From: Firmicutes bacterium CAG:341
GTDB lineage: Bacteria > Bacillota > Clostridia > Oscillospirales > Acutalibacteraceae
Assembly: GCA_000434995.1 (NCBI GenBank)
Contig: FR895334.1
Location: 1 to 64,000, forward strand
Length of the DNA: 64,000 nt
Reading direction: 5' to 3'
Shown here: one piece after another, positions 26,600 to 36,111 of the stretch
Layout: each line of letters starts with the position of its first letter
How positions within the stretch are numbered: the first letter of the stretch is position 1
The notes under the pieces: model-generated
What the model was told of the DNA's origin: nothing
Seen by the model: only the letters and a program-made list of their open reading frames with translations
The model's database searches: none
Made by a program: the position numbers and the translations under genes

Positions 26600-26634
26600 A
26601 TCTTCGTTCTAAATTGACAAGGAGGTGTTCGCAA

Positions 26635-26820
26635 ATGGCAAAATGTGAATACTGCGGAAAAGACGTATCTTTCGGCATCAAGGTTTCTCACTCACACAGA
26701 AGATCAAACAGAACTTGGAAACCAAACATTAAAAAAGTAAAGGCTATTGTTAACGGCTCTCCTAAAAGAGTAAACGTTTGCACAAGATGTCTTCGCTCAG
26801 GTAAGGTTGAAAGAGCTTAA
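26635..26820 (+). CDS. rpmB: Ribosomal protein L28
   Basis: 61 residues. MAKCEYCGKDVSFGIKVSHSH and the C-terminal CTRCLRSGKV give a CxxC...CxxC zinc-ribbon version of L28. The ATG at 26635 follows AAGGAGGTG. Single-gene transcript with its own terminator. Confidence 0.97.
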   Translation: MAKCEYCGKDVSFGIKVSHSHRRSNRTWKPNIKKVKAIVNGSPKRVNVCTRCLRSGKVERA

Positions 26821-26834
26821 TAATTTCGCATAAA

Positions 26835-26862
26835 AAGCACCGATTTTTCGGTGCTTCTTTTA
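26835..26862 (+). terminator. Terminator of rpmB
   Basis: GCACCGA (26837-26843) and TCGGTGC (26848-26854), then TTCTTTTA. Confidence 0.85.
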
Positions 26863-26946
26863 TTTTCTGCATTTTTATCCCCATGTGGGGCTTAGCATAA
26901 TATGTAATATAGTGTATAATAAATTATATTATTTTGGAGTATAAAA

Positions 26947-27774
26947 ATGAATATAATCAACATAAATGATTTAAGCCATTCATATGTGTTTGCACAAAAG
27001 GAAATTAAAACTTTAAAAAACATTTCGCTTTACATAAATAAAGGTGAATATATATCAATAGTCGGTAAAAACGGATGCGGTAAAAGCACCCTTGTGAAAC
27101 ATTTAAACGCTTTGATTGATATACAGCATGGTGAAATCACAATTGCAACACTCGACTGTAAAAATAATAAAAACATATATAAAATCAGGCAGAAATGCGG
27201 TATGGTTTTTCAAAATCCAAATAATCAATTTGTTTCATCGGTTGTAAAGGAAGATATTGAGTTTTCGTTAAAAAATTACAATATTGATTATGATGACAGT
27301 ACGATAAGCAAAGCGTTATCACTTGTTGGACTTAAGAATTTTGAAAACAGGGATATATATTCGCTTTCCGGCGGTCAAAAGCAAAGGCTTGCACTTGCCG
27401 GTATTCTTTGCGTAAACCCTGATATTATTATACTTGATGAAGTGACCACAATGCTTTCGCCTAATTCAAGAAAAAGTGTTTTAAATACTTTAAATGAACT
27501 TCATAAAAAAACGGATATTACAATTATTACCATAACACAGTATGCTCAGGAAACGGTTGATTGCGATAGAATTGTTGTTATGAAAAAAGGTGAAGTATTA
27601 GCACAAGGCTCACCTGAAAAGATTTATTCAAATTCATCGCTTATTGAGAGAGCAGAAATAGGTGTTCCTTACTGCGTTAAGATTTATTATGATTTAAAAG
27701 ATAACGGAATTGAACTTTCAAAATGCCCGTTAAACAATGAAAGCTTGGTTGAATTATTATGCCGATTAAAATAG
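26947..27774 (+). CDS. ecfA1: ECF transporter ATPase EcfA1
   Basis: 275 residues. Walker A VGKNGCGKST, Q-loop VFQNPNNQF, signature YSLSGGQKQRLALAG, Walker B DIIILDEVTTML. The Q-loop QNPxNQ marks energy-coupling-factor ATPases. In this protein the residues after the Walker B Glu read VTTML where most have ATSAL. First gene of the cassette ecfA1-ecfA2-ecfT-S; it overlaps ecfA2 by 16 bases. Confidence 0.93.
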   Translation: MNIININDLSHSYVFAQKEIKTLKNISLYINKGEYISIVGKNGCGKSTLVKHLNALIDIQHGEITIATLDCKNNKNIYKIRQKCGMVFQNPNNQFVSSVVKEDIEFSLKNYNIDYDDSTISKALSLVGLKNFENRDIYSLSGGQKQRLALAGILCVNPDIIILDEVTTMLSPNSRKSVLNTLNELHKKTDITIITITQYAQETVDCDRIVVMKKGEVLAQGSPEKIYSNSSLIERAEIGVPYCVKIYYDLKDNGIELSKCPLNNESLVELLCRLK

Positions 27775-28592
27775 ATAACTTATATTTTTCATATAATTCC
27801 GAGATGATTATTGATGATTTAAATTTAAAAGTAAACGATAACGAGATATTGGCAATAGTAGGTAATACGGGAAGCGGAAAATCAACCCTTGTTCAGCTTA
27901 TTGCAGGGCTGTTAAAAGCCGATAAAGGAAAAATAATTGTTGATAATGATGATATTACAGCGAAAAAGTTTAACAAAAAGATTTTAAGAAAAAAGCTTGG
28001 AATTGTATTCCAGTTTCCTGAAATGCAACTTTTTGAGCAGAGCGTGGAAAAAGATATATTTTTCGGTTTAAAGCAATATAATTTAAGTTATAAGGAAAAA
28101 TGCACCAGAGCCAAAGAAGTTTTAGAACTGCTCGGCCTTGATTTTGAAGAAATAAGGGATAAATCACCTTTAGCACTATCTGGCGGAGAAAAAAGAAAAG
28201 TTGCAATTGCCGGTGTAATGGTATGTAAGCCTAAATATTTAATTTTTGATGAGCCTATTGCCGGCCTTGATTATTCATCTCGTGAAAGTTTTATGAAAGT
28301 TTTATTAAAACTTAAAGAGCAAGGTACATCAATTATTATAATATCACACAATTTAGATTATTTGGCAGAATATGCCGACAGAATTATTGTTATGAATAAC
28401 GGAAAAATTGTCCTTGATGATTTACCGAATATCGTTTTCGGCAAACAGCAAATGCTCGATGAACTTAATATCGGCACTTGCAGCAGTAAAAATATTATAA
28501 ATTTGCTTAAAGCAAATGATATTCAAATGCCGGATAATATAATTAAATATAATGATTTGCTTAACTCACTGATAACTTGTTTTGGAGAATAG
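27759..28592 (+). CDS. ecfA2: ECF transporter ATPase EcfA2
   Basis: 277 residues. Walker A VGNTGSGKST, Q-loop VFQFPEMQLFEQSVEKDI (the EcfA2 form), signature LALSGGEKRKVAIAG, Walker B YLIFDEPIAGLD. Pairs with EcfA1 to power vitamin or metal uptake together with EcfT. Confidence 0.94.
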   Translation: MPIKIDNLYFSYNSEMIIDDLNLKVNDNEILAIVGNTGSGKSTLVQLIAGLLKADKGKIIVDNDDITAKKFNKKILRKKLGIVFQFPEMQLFEQSVEKDIFFGLKQYNLSYKEKCTRAKEVLELLGLDFEEIRDKSPLALSGGEKRKVAIAGVMVCKPKYLIFDEPIAGLDYSSRESFMKVLLKLKEQGTSIIIISHNLDYLAEYADRIIVMNNGKIVLDDLPNIVFGKQQMLDELNIGTCSSKNIINLLKANDIQMPDNIIKYNDLLNSLITCFGE

Positions 28593-28593
28593 A

Positions 28594-29289
28594 ATGGAAA
28601 ATATTTTAACGGGGACTTACATAAATATTAACTCCCCCATTCATAAATTAAATGTAAAATATAAAATGCCTTGCTTAATATTAGCTTTGGCTTTTACGGT
28701 AATATCAAATAATGCTGTAATGTATTTAATCAACTTTGCTGTACTGTCACTTTTAATCATAATTTCCAAAATAAAATTGAAATACTTTTTATCAGCTGTT
28801 AAGAGCTTGTGGTCATTTTATTTAATCATTTTCTGTATGAATTCCCTTTTCTATAATCAAGGAGAGGTGTTATTATCCTTTTGGAAAATAAATATTACAC
28901 TTGGCGGTGTCAGGCAGGGTGCAATAATTGTATTAAATGTGCTTTTGGTTATTCTTTGGTCAAAGCTTTTTATTTCAACTTCTTCCCCGATAGAAATAAC
29001 TAAAGCAATAAGTTTTTATTTAAAGCCGTTAAGAATTTTTAAAATTCCGACAGAAAATTTAGCTTTAATTTTATCTGTTTCAATTCAGTTTGTACCTACT
29101 CTTTTGATTGAAACGCAAAATATAAAAAAAGCACAAACAGCACGCGGTGCTGAATTTGAATCAAGAAATCCGCTGAAAAAAGCTAAATGTGTAATTCCGC
29201 TGATTGTGCCGATATTTATAAATGCTTTTAAACGCGCCGATGAGCTTTCGCTTGCTATTGAAGCAAGAGGATATAAAGGAGAAAAATAA
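28594..29289 (+). CDS. ecfT: ECF transporter transmembrane subunit EcfT
   Basis: 231 residues with about five membrane helices and the two Ala-Arg-Gly coupling motifs (TARGAEF and EARGYKG) that dock on the ATPases. The ATG at 28594 is one base after the ecfA2 stop. Confidence 0.92.
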   Translation: MENILTGTYININSPIHKLNVKYKMPCLILALAFTVISNNAVMYLINFAVLSLLIIISKIKLKYFLSAVKSLWSFYLIIFCMNSLFYNQGEVLLSFWKINITLGGVRQGAIIVLNVLLVILWSKLFISTSSPIEITKAISFYLKPLRIFKIPTENLALILSVSIQFVPTLLIETQNIKKAQTARGAEFESRNPLKKAKCVIPLIVPIFINAFKRADELSLAIEARGYKGEK

Positions 29290-29871
29290 ATGAAAAATAA
29301 TAATTTAAAAATTAACACATTAGGTAAAATGAGTATAGTTAAACAATCTATAATTACTGCTGTATGCATAGCACTTTGCGTTGTTTTTCCAATGGCGTTT
29401 CACAGCATACCGCGAGCAGGAATAATATATTGCCCGATGCACATACCGGTGCTGATATGCGGTCTTATTTGTGCACCGCAATATGCGGCAGTGTGTGGCA
29501 TTTCAGGTGTACTTCTTTCAAGTGTGCTTACCGGTATGCCACCTGTTGCAATGCTTCCTTCAATGCTGGTTGAACTCACATGCTATGCGCTTATATCTTC
29601 TCTTTTAATGAAATTTGTACATACAAAAAAATCTGCGCTTGATTTATATATATCATTGGTAGGCGCACTTGTTATCGGCAGAGTTATAGCCGGCATAGTT
29701 AAAGCTTTAATATTTGCGCGCGGTGAAATTACTATTGCTTCTTGGGCAACGGCATATTTTGTTACCTGCCTGCCGGGAATTATAATGCAAATCATATTAG
29801 TTCCCGTTGTATATGCTACACTTATAAAGGCAAATTTAATTCCGTCAAGATATGTAATTTGTGAGGAATAA
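29290..29871 (+). CDS. ECF transporter substrate-binding (S) component, substrate unknown
   Basis: 193 residues, about six hydrophobic helices. An N-terminal ITAVCIALCVVFP recalls the helix-1 motif that binds EcfT, and the stretch CPMHIPVLICGLICAPQYAA with LTGMPPVAMLPSMLVEL is typical of S components of the general vitamin type. Directly after ecfT, so a dedicated rather than shared S component. The substrate cannot be named; a vitamin is likely from the family. Confidence 0.8.
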   Translation: MKNNNLKINTLGKMSIVKQSIITAVCIALCVVFPMAFHSIPRAGIIYCPMHIPVLICGLICAPQYAAVCGISGVLLSSVLTGMPPVAMLPSMLVELTCYALISSLLMKFVHTKKSALDLYISLVGALVIGRVIAGIVKALIFARGEITIASWATAYFVTCLPGIIMQIILVPVVYATLIKANLIPSRYVICEE

Positions 29872-29874
29872 GAA

Positions 29875-30468
29875 ATGAATAAAAAAGATGTTATTGAATT
29901 TTTTGACAGCCGTTCATCATCGTGGGATAAAGAAATGGAAACAGATGATTATAAAATGAATCAAATACTTGATGCGGCTCAAATAGAAAGCGGTAAATCG
30001 GTACTTGATATTGCCTGCGGCACCGGGGTTATGATAGATTATTATATTAAAAGAAATGTATCTGATGTAACAGGTGTTGATATATCAAGTAAAATGATTG
30101 AAATTGCAGAAAATAAATTCAAAAAATATGATAATATAAATTTTATTTGCTGTGATGCGGAAACTTACCGCTTTAATCAAAAATATGTCTCAATAATGGT
30201 ATTTAATGCATTTCCGCACTTTGTAAATCCAAAAGCCTTAATTAAAAATCTTGTAAAAGCCGTAAAATCGGGCGGTACTGTTACCGTTGCACACGACAGG
30301 GGCAGAAAAAGCCTTGATAATCACCATAAAAGCGTTCATGCGAGTAAAATATCTAATGGGCTTATGAGTGAAGATGATTTAGAAAAAATATTTGTTATGG
30401 CAGGTATTACGGATATTTATAAAAAATCAACTGATGATATTTATATAGTAAGCGGCAAGAAAATATAA
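29875..30468 (+). CDS. SAM-dependent methyltransferase
   Basis: 197 residues. Class I Rossmann motifs: VLDIACGTG (motif I), VTGVDISSKMIEIA (motif II), FICCDAETY and SIMVFNAFPHF. It begins 4 bases after the S-component gene and ends in a terminator, so it is the fifth gene of the transporter operon. It probably acts on the imported compound or a derivative; the target is not known. Confidence 0.85.
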   Translation: MNKKDVIEFFDSRSSSWDKEMETDDYKMNQILDAAQIESGKSVLDIACGTGVMIDYYIKRNVSDVTGVDISSKMIEIAENKFKKYDNINFICCDAETYRFNQKYVSIMVFNAFPHFVNPKALIKNLVKAVKSGGTVTVAHDRGRKSLDNHHKSVHASKISNGLMSEDDLEKIFVMAGITDIYKKSTDDIYIVSGKKI

Positions 30469-30470
30469 AG

Positions 30471-30502
30471 AAAGCGTACATTCTATTTGGAATGTACGCT
30501 TT
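30471..30502. terminator. Terminator between the ECF operon and the bile salt hydrolase gene
   Basis: GCGTACATTC (30474-30483) and GAATGTACGC (30490-30499), flanked by AAA and TTT; usable from both sides. Confidence 0.85.
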
Positions 30503-30504
30503 TC

Positions 30505-31473
30505 TCAATTTTGAAAATAAATTTGTTCTTCTTCTATTAAATTGTATGAATATAATTTCTCGGTATCTAAATCAACTTTGTTAATGTCAACAGCATTTAT
30601 TCTGTGGCAATTGTAAGAAGTGTAATAATAAATTCCTTTGTCAGCATTGCAGCAGGATGTATATATTGTAATCTCATATTTACCGTCTCCTACTTCACAA
30701 CATCCTCTTTGCTGGTCAACAGAGCCTAAAATATGAAAGAATTGGCTTACACTTTCGCTTTCATCATCACTTGATTTGGAATTTAGCTTGGTAAATGCAA
30801 CTTTTGCAAAGCGTGATGTTGATGATAAGTCACCGGGTAAGCCTATTGCACCCATTCCCCTACTGTATTGTGTTAAATCGCAGCCAAAATTATTATTTGG
30901 CTGTTTCGGCGATAACGGCATATATTGATTTAGCATAAACATCTGCATATCAAAAGGCGGGTTATTTGTTAATACCCCAATTTCGTTATTATATATTTTC
31001 ATTCCGTCCTTGGTGCATTCAAGCGTAATGCACTCGTTTTTATCTGCAATAATATAATGTAGCTGTGCAGATGGCAATTTATCTGAAAACGGTGTGGCGG
31101 TAATATTGATTTTTGAAAGCAATGTGTGAACTTCTTTCATATCTTTACACTTGCATAAAATCCAGTTAATAAGTTCGTATTGAGCTACATTTTCTTTCAT
31201 ATCATCATATTCACTGTATTGTGCGTTGCCAACAAAATTAAGACCTGCAATGCAAACTCCCTTTTCGTTTACAGCGTCATAATAAAGAGGATAATCTTTT
31301 GCAATATGTGCCATTCCGATAATTGCATAATGCTCTTTTACCTCTCCCATAAATTTAAACTTAAAAGGATAATTTCTTGGTGTAATTGTTATTTGGTCAC
31401 CATATGAAAACTCGTAATCAAGTGTTCTTCCAAAATAAAAATCTTTAGTTTTATAAGTTGCTGCTGTGCACAT
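30505..31473 (-). CDS. bsh: Bile salt hydrolase (conjugated bile acid hydrolase)
   Basis: 322 residues, usual length of the Ntn-hydrolase family. Cys2 becomes the N-terminal nucleophile after Met removal (MCTAATYKT). Conserved residues follow: FGRTLDYE (Arg and Asp), TNNPPFDMQM (Asn), the YSRGMGAIGLPGDLSSTSRFAK block, and TIYTSCCNADKGIYYYTSY. The long strings shared with bile salt hydrolases favour this over penicillin V acylase. It splits glycine or taurine from bile acids. The frame continues upstream through the tRNA gene, but the ATG at 31473 with AAGGGTGAT in front is the true start. It suggests a gut host. Confidence 0.92.
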   Translation of the reverse strand: MCTAATYKTKDFYFGRTLDYEFSYGDQITITPRNYPFKFKFMGEVKEHYAIIGMAHIAKDYPLYYDAVNEKGVCIAGLNFVGNAQYSEYDDMKENVAQYELINWILCKCKDMKEVHTLLSKINITATPFSDKLPSAQLHYIIADKNECITLECTKDGMKIYNNEIGVLTNNPPFDMQMFMLNQYMPLSPKQPNNNFGCDLTQYSRGMGAIGLPGDLSSTSRFAKVAFTKLNSKSSDDESESVSQFFHILGSVDQQRGCCEVGDGKYEITIYTSCCNADKGIYYYTSYNCHRINAVDINKVDLDTEKLYSYNLIEEEQIYFQN

Positions 31474-31530
31474 AATATCACCCTTATAATTATTATCCAA
31501 AAATAAAAAATAAAACAATAAAAAAATAAA

Positions 31531-31553
31531 AAGGCTGTCAATATGACAACCCT
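31531..31553 (-). terminator. Terminator after the tRNA-Leu gene
   Basis: On the minus strand GGTTGTCA-tatt-TGACAGCC (one G-U) is followed by TTTTTATTTTTTT. Confidence 0.8.
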
Positions 31554-31554
31554 T

Positions 31555-31641
31555 TGGTGCCGGCGGCGGGGGTCGAACCCGCACCCTGTTGCCAGGACTG
31601 GATTTTGAGTCCAGCACGTCTGCCAATTCCATCACGCCGGC
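31555..31641 (-). tRNA. tRNA-Leu (anticodon CAA)
   Basis: 87 nt with encoded CCA. Acceptor arms GCCGGCG and CGCCGGC pair fully. The anticodon arm is CTGGA-CTCAAAA-TCCAG, giving anticodon CAA. A long variable arm (TCCTGGCAACAGG region) marks a class II tRNA, and the T-arm has GGTTCGA. Reads UUG codons. Confidence 0.97.
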
Positions 31642-31795
31642 AAATCAGCTTTTTTATTATATAAAATTCAAAGCCTAAAGTCAATAGATTTATCAATTTT
31701 AATAAATGCTTATTTAAAAATATCCCATAACTAATAACTGGCTAAAAATCAATTGCAGTTATTATATCTAATTAAGAATTGATTTTAATATAAAA

Positions 31796-31825
31796 AGCTG
31801 CCGTGAATTAACACGACAGCTAAAA
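31796..31825 (-). terminator. Terminator of tyrS
   Basis: Minus strand AGCTGTCGTG and CACGGCAGCT (one G-U) with TTTTTA after it. Confidence 0.8.
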
Positions 31826-31832
31826 TTAAAAC

Positions 31833-33053
31833 TTATTTACTAAACTTGTGGAATACCTTTTTACCCTTTTTAACTATGATTTCATTATTAAAATCATCAA
31901 CGTTAAATGTCATATTCGGGTCAGTTGCTTTTTCATCATTAACGCTGACACCGCCTTGAGTAATAAGGCGTCTGCCTTCACCCTTTGATTTAATAATTCC
32001 TGCCTTAACCATCATATCAAGAAGCATAATTGAACCATCGTTAAAATCATCATCTGAAAGTACGGTTTCAGGCATATTAGAGTTATCTGCACCGCCGGCA
32101 AAAAGTGCTTTTGCGGCATTTTGAGCCTTTGTAGCTTCTTCTTCACCGTGAATCATTTTTGTGAGTTCAAAAGCAAGAACTTCCTTTACCTTATTAAGTT
32201 CAGCACCTTCAAGCTTTGCGTATTCGTTAATCTGCTCCATAGGTATGAATGTAAGAAGCTTCATACATTTGATTACATCCTGGTCGCCTACATTTCGCCA
32301 GTATTGATAAAATTCATAAGGAGAAGTCTTTTCAGCATCAAGCCAAACAGCACCCTTTTCGGTCTTGCCCATTTTCTTACCCTCTGAATTAGTAAGAAGA
32401 GTAATTGTCATAGCATTAGCATTGCCTTGAAGCTTCTTTCTAATGAGTTCCATACCGCCAATCATATTTGACCACTGGTCGTCACCGCCGAACTGAAGGT
32501 TACAGCCATATTTCTTATAAAGAGTGTAGAAGTCGTAGCTTTGCATAATCATATAGTTAAATTCAAGGAAAGAAAGTCCTCTTTCCATTCTCTGCTTATA
32601 GCATTCAAAGCTTAACATTCTGTTTACACTGAAGCAAGCACCAACTTCACGAAGAACATTGATATAGTTAAGGTCAAGAAGCCAATCGGCATTATTAACC
32701 ATCAATGCTTTTCCGTCTGAAAAGTCGATAAATTTAGACATTTGCTTTTTAAAGCAATCGCAGTTATGCTGAATAATTTCAGGTGTAAGCATTTTACGCA
32801 TATCGGTTTTACCGCTTGGGTCACCAATCATACCTGTACCGCCGCCGATAAGTGCAATCGGTTTATTGCCGGCCATTTGAAGTCTTTTCATAAGGCAAAG
32901 TGCCATAAAGTGACCTACATGCAAGCTATCTGCGGTTGGGTCAAAGCCGATGTAAAATACTGCTTTACCATTATTGATAAGCTCTCTTACTTCATCTTCA
33001 TCAGTAATTTGAGCTATAAGTCCTCTTTCTTTTAATTCTTCATAAACTCCCAT
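31833..33053 (-). CDS. tyrS: Tyrosyl-tRNA synthetase
   Basis: 406 residues. [17 protein letters not shown] (HIGH-like), [13 protein letters not shown], the KMSKS-like KMGKTEKG, and a C-terminal S4 domain ([15 protein letters not shown]). TAGGAGG lies before the ATG. Unlike many Firmicutes tyrS genes there is no T-box in the 90 bases upstream. Confidence 0.97.
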   Translation of the reverse strand: MGVYEELKERGLIAQITDEDEVRELINNGKAVFYIGFDPTADSLHVGHFMALCLMKRLQMAGNKPIALIGGGTGMIGDPSGKTDMRKMLTPEIIQHNCDCFKKQMSKFIDFSDGKALMVNNADWLLDLNYINVLREVGACFSVNRMLSFECYKQRMERGLSFLEFNYMIMQSYDFYTLYKKYGCNLQFGGDDQWSNMIGGMELIRKKLQGNANAMTITLLTNSEGKKMGKTEKGAVWLDAEKTSPYEFYQYWRNVGDQDVIKCMKLLTFIPMEQINEYAKLEGAELNKVKEVLAFELTKMIHGEEEATKAQNAAKALFAGGADNSNMPETVLSDDDFNDGSIMLLDMMVKAGIIKSKGEGRRLITQGGVSVNDEKATDPNMTFNVDDFNNEIIVKKGKKVFHKFSK

Positions 33054-33143
33054 TTATATATCCTCCTAAAATAAAAACAATTCATAATAATACTGCGGCG
33101 CAAGTTGGGTTTTTAACTTTTTGTTCAATATTAACACCCATAG

Positions 33144-34808
33144 TTAATCACTGCATAAATTCTGATTTAATAATTCCTCTGCACTTTGAAGAAGTGTATC
33201 CGTTATTTCAAGGCCACCCATAATTCGTGCAAGTTCTTGCTTCCTGCCCTCAAAATCAAGTGGTGTAACACAAGTAAAAGTTTTATTATCATTAAATTTC
33301 TTTTGAATCAGAAAATGTTCATCTGCATTTGACGCAATTTGTGCAGAATGCGTTACACAAATAACTTGTGTATTTTTTGAAACGGATTTAAGCTTTAAGC
33401 CGATTTTTTGGCTTGCTCTGCCGCTTACACCGGTATCAATTTCATCAAAAATCAAAGTACCGATTGTATCATTGTACGATATAATGTTTTTAATTGCAAG
33501 CATTATTCTTGAAAGTTCACCGCCTGAAGCAACTTTTGATAAAGATTTTGGCGGTTCACCCGGATTTGCCGAAATTAAGAATTCGATTTTATCATATCCC
33601 GTTGATGACAAATTGCCTTTATTAAAATCAACATAAAACTGCATTTTCGGCATATCAAGAAAAGCTAATTCTTGTTTTACATTTTCTTCAAATATTTTAG
33701 CGGTTTTTTTACGGTCAACTGATAATTTATCGGCAAGTTTTACCGTGATGTTTAGCAAATTTTCATATTCTTCATTAAGTCTGTTTAATTCTTCGTCAGC
33801 AAAAAGAATTGAATTTCGCTTTTCTTTAGCTTTTTCAAGATAATCAAGCATTTCCTGCTCAGTCTGCCCGTATTTGTTTGAAAACTTATAATAAAGGTCA
33901 AGCTTTTCATCAATCATTTCAATTTCTTCAGGTGAAAAATCAATTGATAAAAGCAAAGCTTCTGCTTTATCCTTGGCAAGCTCCAATTTGTCGTTTATAT
34001 CATTAAAAACATCGTAAACATCTTTAGTTTCATCAAATTTAAAAAGTGTTCTTGATACATCTGCACAAGCTTGCTCAATTCCGATATTTTCATCATCACC
34101 GTTAATAACAGAAATTGCAAGGTTAAGGCTTTTGATTATATCTTCGCTTTTTTGAATAAGCGCTCTTTTTTGTGTTAGTTCTTCCCTTTCGCCTACTTTA
34201 ATATCGGCTTTTTCAAGTTCTTCAATTTGGAAATTAAGAAGTTCAAGCAGGCTTTCCTTATTATCCTCATCTTTAGCGAAAGATTTTAATTTTCTTCTGA
34301 CGGAAATGAGCTTTTTAAAAGTTTCTTTATAATCGGATAAAACAGATTTATCCTCTAAAAGCATATCAATATAGTTATACTGCAAATCAGGGTTTAAAAG
34401 AGCCTGGCTGTCGTGCTGCCCATGAACATTGACCAAATATGAGCAAATTTCTTTAAGCATTGATACTGTAACGGTTTTTCCGTTCACTTTACACAGTGAT
34501 TTTCCGTTTGCAGAGATTTTTCTTGTAATAAGCAGTGAATTATCTTCTTCAAGTTCAATATCAAATTTCTTTAATTTATTGAGCGCAGAGTCACAAATAT
34601 CATCAAAATATGCACTGACATATGCATTGTCAGCACCGTATCGCACCAATTCCCTTGATGTGCGCTCGCCCATAATTGCGTTAATTGAATCAACAACTAT
34701 TGATTTACCGGCACCTGTTTCACCTGTTAAAACATTTAATCCGCCGCTGAAATCAACACTCGCCTTTTCAATTACAGCTATATTTTCAATGTCAAGAGTT
34801 TTTAGCAT
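33144..34808 (-). CDS. recN: DNA repair protein RecN
   Basis: 554 residues. SMC-like: N-terminal Walker A TGETGAGKSIVVDSI, long coiled coils in the middle (about 150-370), C-terminal signature KVASGGELSRIMLA and Walker B TLIFDEIDTGVSG. It acts early at double-strand breaks. Overlaps argR by 17 bases; the argR-recN pair is usual in Firmicutes. Confidence 0.96.
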   Translation of the reverse strand: MLKTLDIENIAVIEKASVDFSGGLNVLTGETGAGKSIVVDSINAIMGERTSRELVRYGADNAYVSAYFDDICDSALNKLKKFDIELEEDNSLLITRKISANGKSLCKVNGKTVTVSMLKEICSYLVNVHGQHDSQALLNPDLQYNYIDMLLEDKSVLSDYKETFKKLISVRRKLKSFAKDEDNKESLLELLNFQIEELEKADIKVGEREELTQKRALIQKSEDIIKSLNLAISVINGDDENIGIEQACADVSRTLFKFDETKDVYDVFNDINDKLELAKDKAEALLLSIDFSPEEIEMIDEKLDLYYKFSNKYGQTEQEMLDYLEKAKEKRNSILFADEELNRLNEEYENLLNITVKLADKLSVDRKKTAKIFEENVKQELAFLDMPKMQFYVDFNKGNLSSTGYDKIEFLISANPGEPPKSLSKVASGGELSRIMLAIKNIISYNDTIGTLIFDEIDTGVSGRASQKIGLKLKSVSKNTQVICVTHSAQIASNADEHFLIQKKFNDNKTFTCVTPLDFEGRKQELARIMGGLEITDTLLQSAEELLNQNLCSD

Positions 34809-35253
34809 TTAAAATCTTCTCCATATTCATTGTGAATATTTTTGCAAAATCTTCAGTTTTACAAAGAACAAATATTGTATCATCACCCGAGATGGTGCCA
34901 ACTACACCCGTCCATTCCATTGAATCAATTGCGGTACAAACTGCTACCGCCATACCTGCAAAACATTTAATACAAACGATATTTTGTGCATATTCAACAT
35001 TTATGATTGATTCGCCAAATATTCCGCCTGTTCGCCTTGCGTTTTCGTTATTATTCTTTTTACCGGTAGAATAAACATATCTGCCTTTTTCCGATAAATC
35101 TTTAACAAGGCGGAGTTCTTTAATGTCACGGGATATTGTAGCCTGTGTTACTTCATATCCGTTGTTTAAAAGGAGAGTTTGCAATTCCTCTTGTGTTTCT
35201 ATATCGTGAGAATTTATAAGTTCCAATATTTTAGCGTGTCTTCTCTTTTTCAT
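34792..35253 (-). CDS. argR: Arginine repressor ArgR/AhrC
   Basis: 153 residues. The winged-HTH half has EELQTLLLNNGYEVTQATISRDIKELRL, and the arginine-binding hexamerisation half has GTISGDDTIFVLC. No arginine genes are in this window, but its place before recN is conserved. Confidence 0.95.
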   Translation of the reverse strand: MKKRRHAKILELINSHDIETQEELQTLLLNNGYEVTQATISRDIKELRLVKDLSEKGRYVYSTGKKNNNENARRTGGIFGESIINVEYAQNIVCIKCFAGMAVAVCTAIDSMEWTGVVGTISGDDTIFVLCKTEDFAKIFTMNMEKILNAKNS

Positions 35254-36111
35254 TTATACTCTCCTCTCAATAATCTTTTTGTTGAGAACTTCATAAAAAT
35301 TTTCAGGTTTAAGTTTTATAAGTTTGGTTGTAATATCTGATTTTTTGATATGTATTTGGCAACCGGGTGTTAAATTAACAGCTTCCTGCCCGTCAACAGT
35401 CATTATCGGCGAATTGTTTTGGTCATTATTCGCAGTAACAATCAATTCTTTATCAGCTGAAAAAATAATACTTCTGTCCATTAAAGAATGCGGGCAAATC
35501 GGTGTTTCAATGATACAATCGGCTTCAGGACTAACAACCGGGCCGCCTGCGGCCATGGAATATGCGGTAGAACCTGTTGGGGTTGATATTATTACACCGT
35601 CACTTCTCATATTTGAAACGCTTCTGCCGTCACAAGTGATTGTAACATCAATAAGCCTTGCAAAATTACCTCTTGATACAACTATATCATTAAGGCAGTG
35701 ATGTGATGATAATACTTCACCGTCTTTTTCAATCGTGGCTTTGAGCATAGCTCGCTCATCAATAATATATTCTTTATTTATGAGCTTTGTAAGTAAGCTT
35801 AATTCATCCCTTTCAATACCGCTCATAAAACCGAGCCTGCCTGCATTTATACCAAGAGCAGACTTGTTTAAAAATGCAGCTTTTTTAGCGATATTAAGGG
35901 TTGTACCGTCACCACCGATAGCAATTGCACAATCGCAAAGTGACATTGCTTTATCAAAATTCTCAAATTTTGCTTTTGTAGACTTAAAAATTGGTTTATA
36001 TTCATTTTGAACATAAACATCTGCACCGCCGTCGGTAAGTATTTTTATTACATCAAAAGCAAGTTCGCTTACGCCATTATTATTCAAATTTGGAAAAACT
36101 GAAATAACCAT
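35254..36111 (-). CDS. nadK: NAD kinase
   Basis: 285 residues. [13 protein letters not shown] (phosphate and NAD site), [12 protein letters not shown], and the second domain [23 protein letters not shown]. Makes NADP. It abuts argR and shares one base with tlyA. Confidence 0.96.
   Translation of the reverse strand: MVISVFPNLNNNGVSELAFDVIKILTDGGADVYVQNEYKPIFKSTKAKFENFDKAMSLCDCAIAIGGDGTTLNIAKKAAFLNKSALGINAGRLGFMSGIERDELSLLTKLINKEYIIDERAMLKATIEKDGEVLSSHHCLNDIVVSRGNFARLIDVTITCDGRSVSNMRSDGVIISTPTGSTAYSMAAGGPVVSPEADCIIETPICPHSLMDRSIIFSADKELIVTANNDQNNSPIMTVDGQEAVNLTPGCQIHIKKSDITTKLIKLKPENFYEVLNKKIIERRV

Noticed and set aside
31474..31635. N-terminal extension of the bile salt hydrolase reading frame
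   Set aside because: The extension runs through the tRNA-Leu gene and its terminator, and would hide the catalytic Cys2.
33054..33143. T-box leader for tyrS
   Set aside because: The 90 bases have no GGTGGNACCGCG-type core and no terminator; too short.
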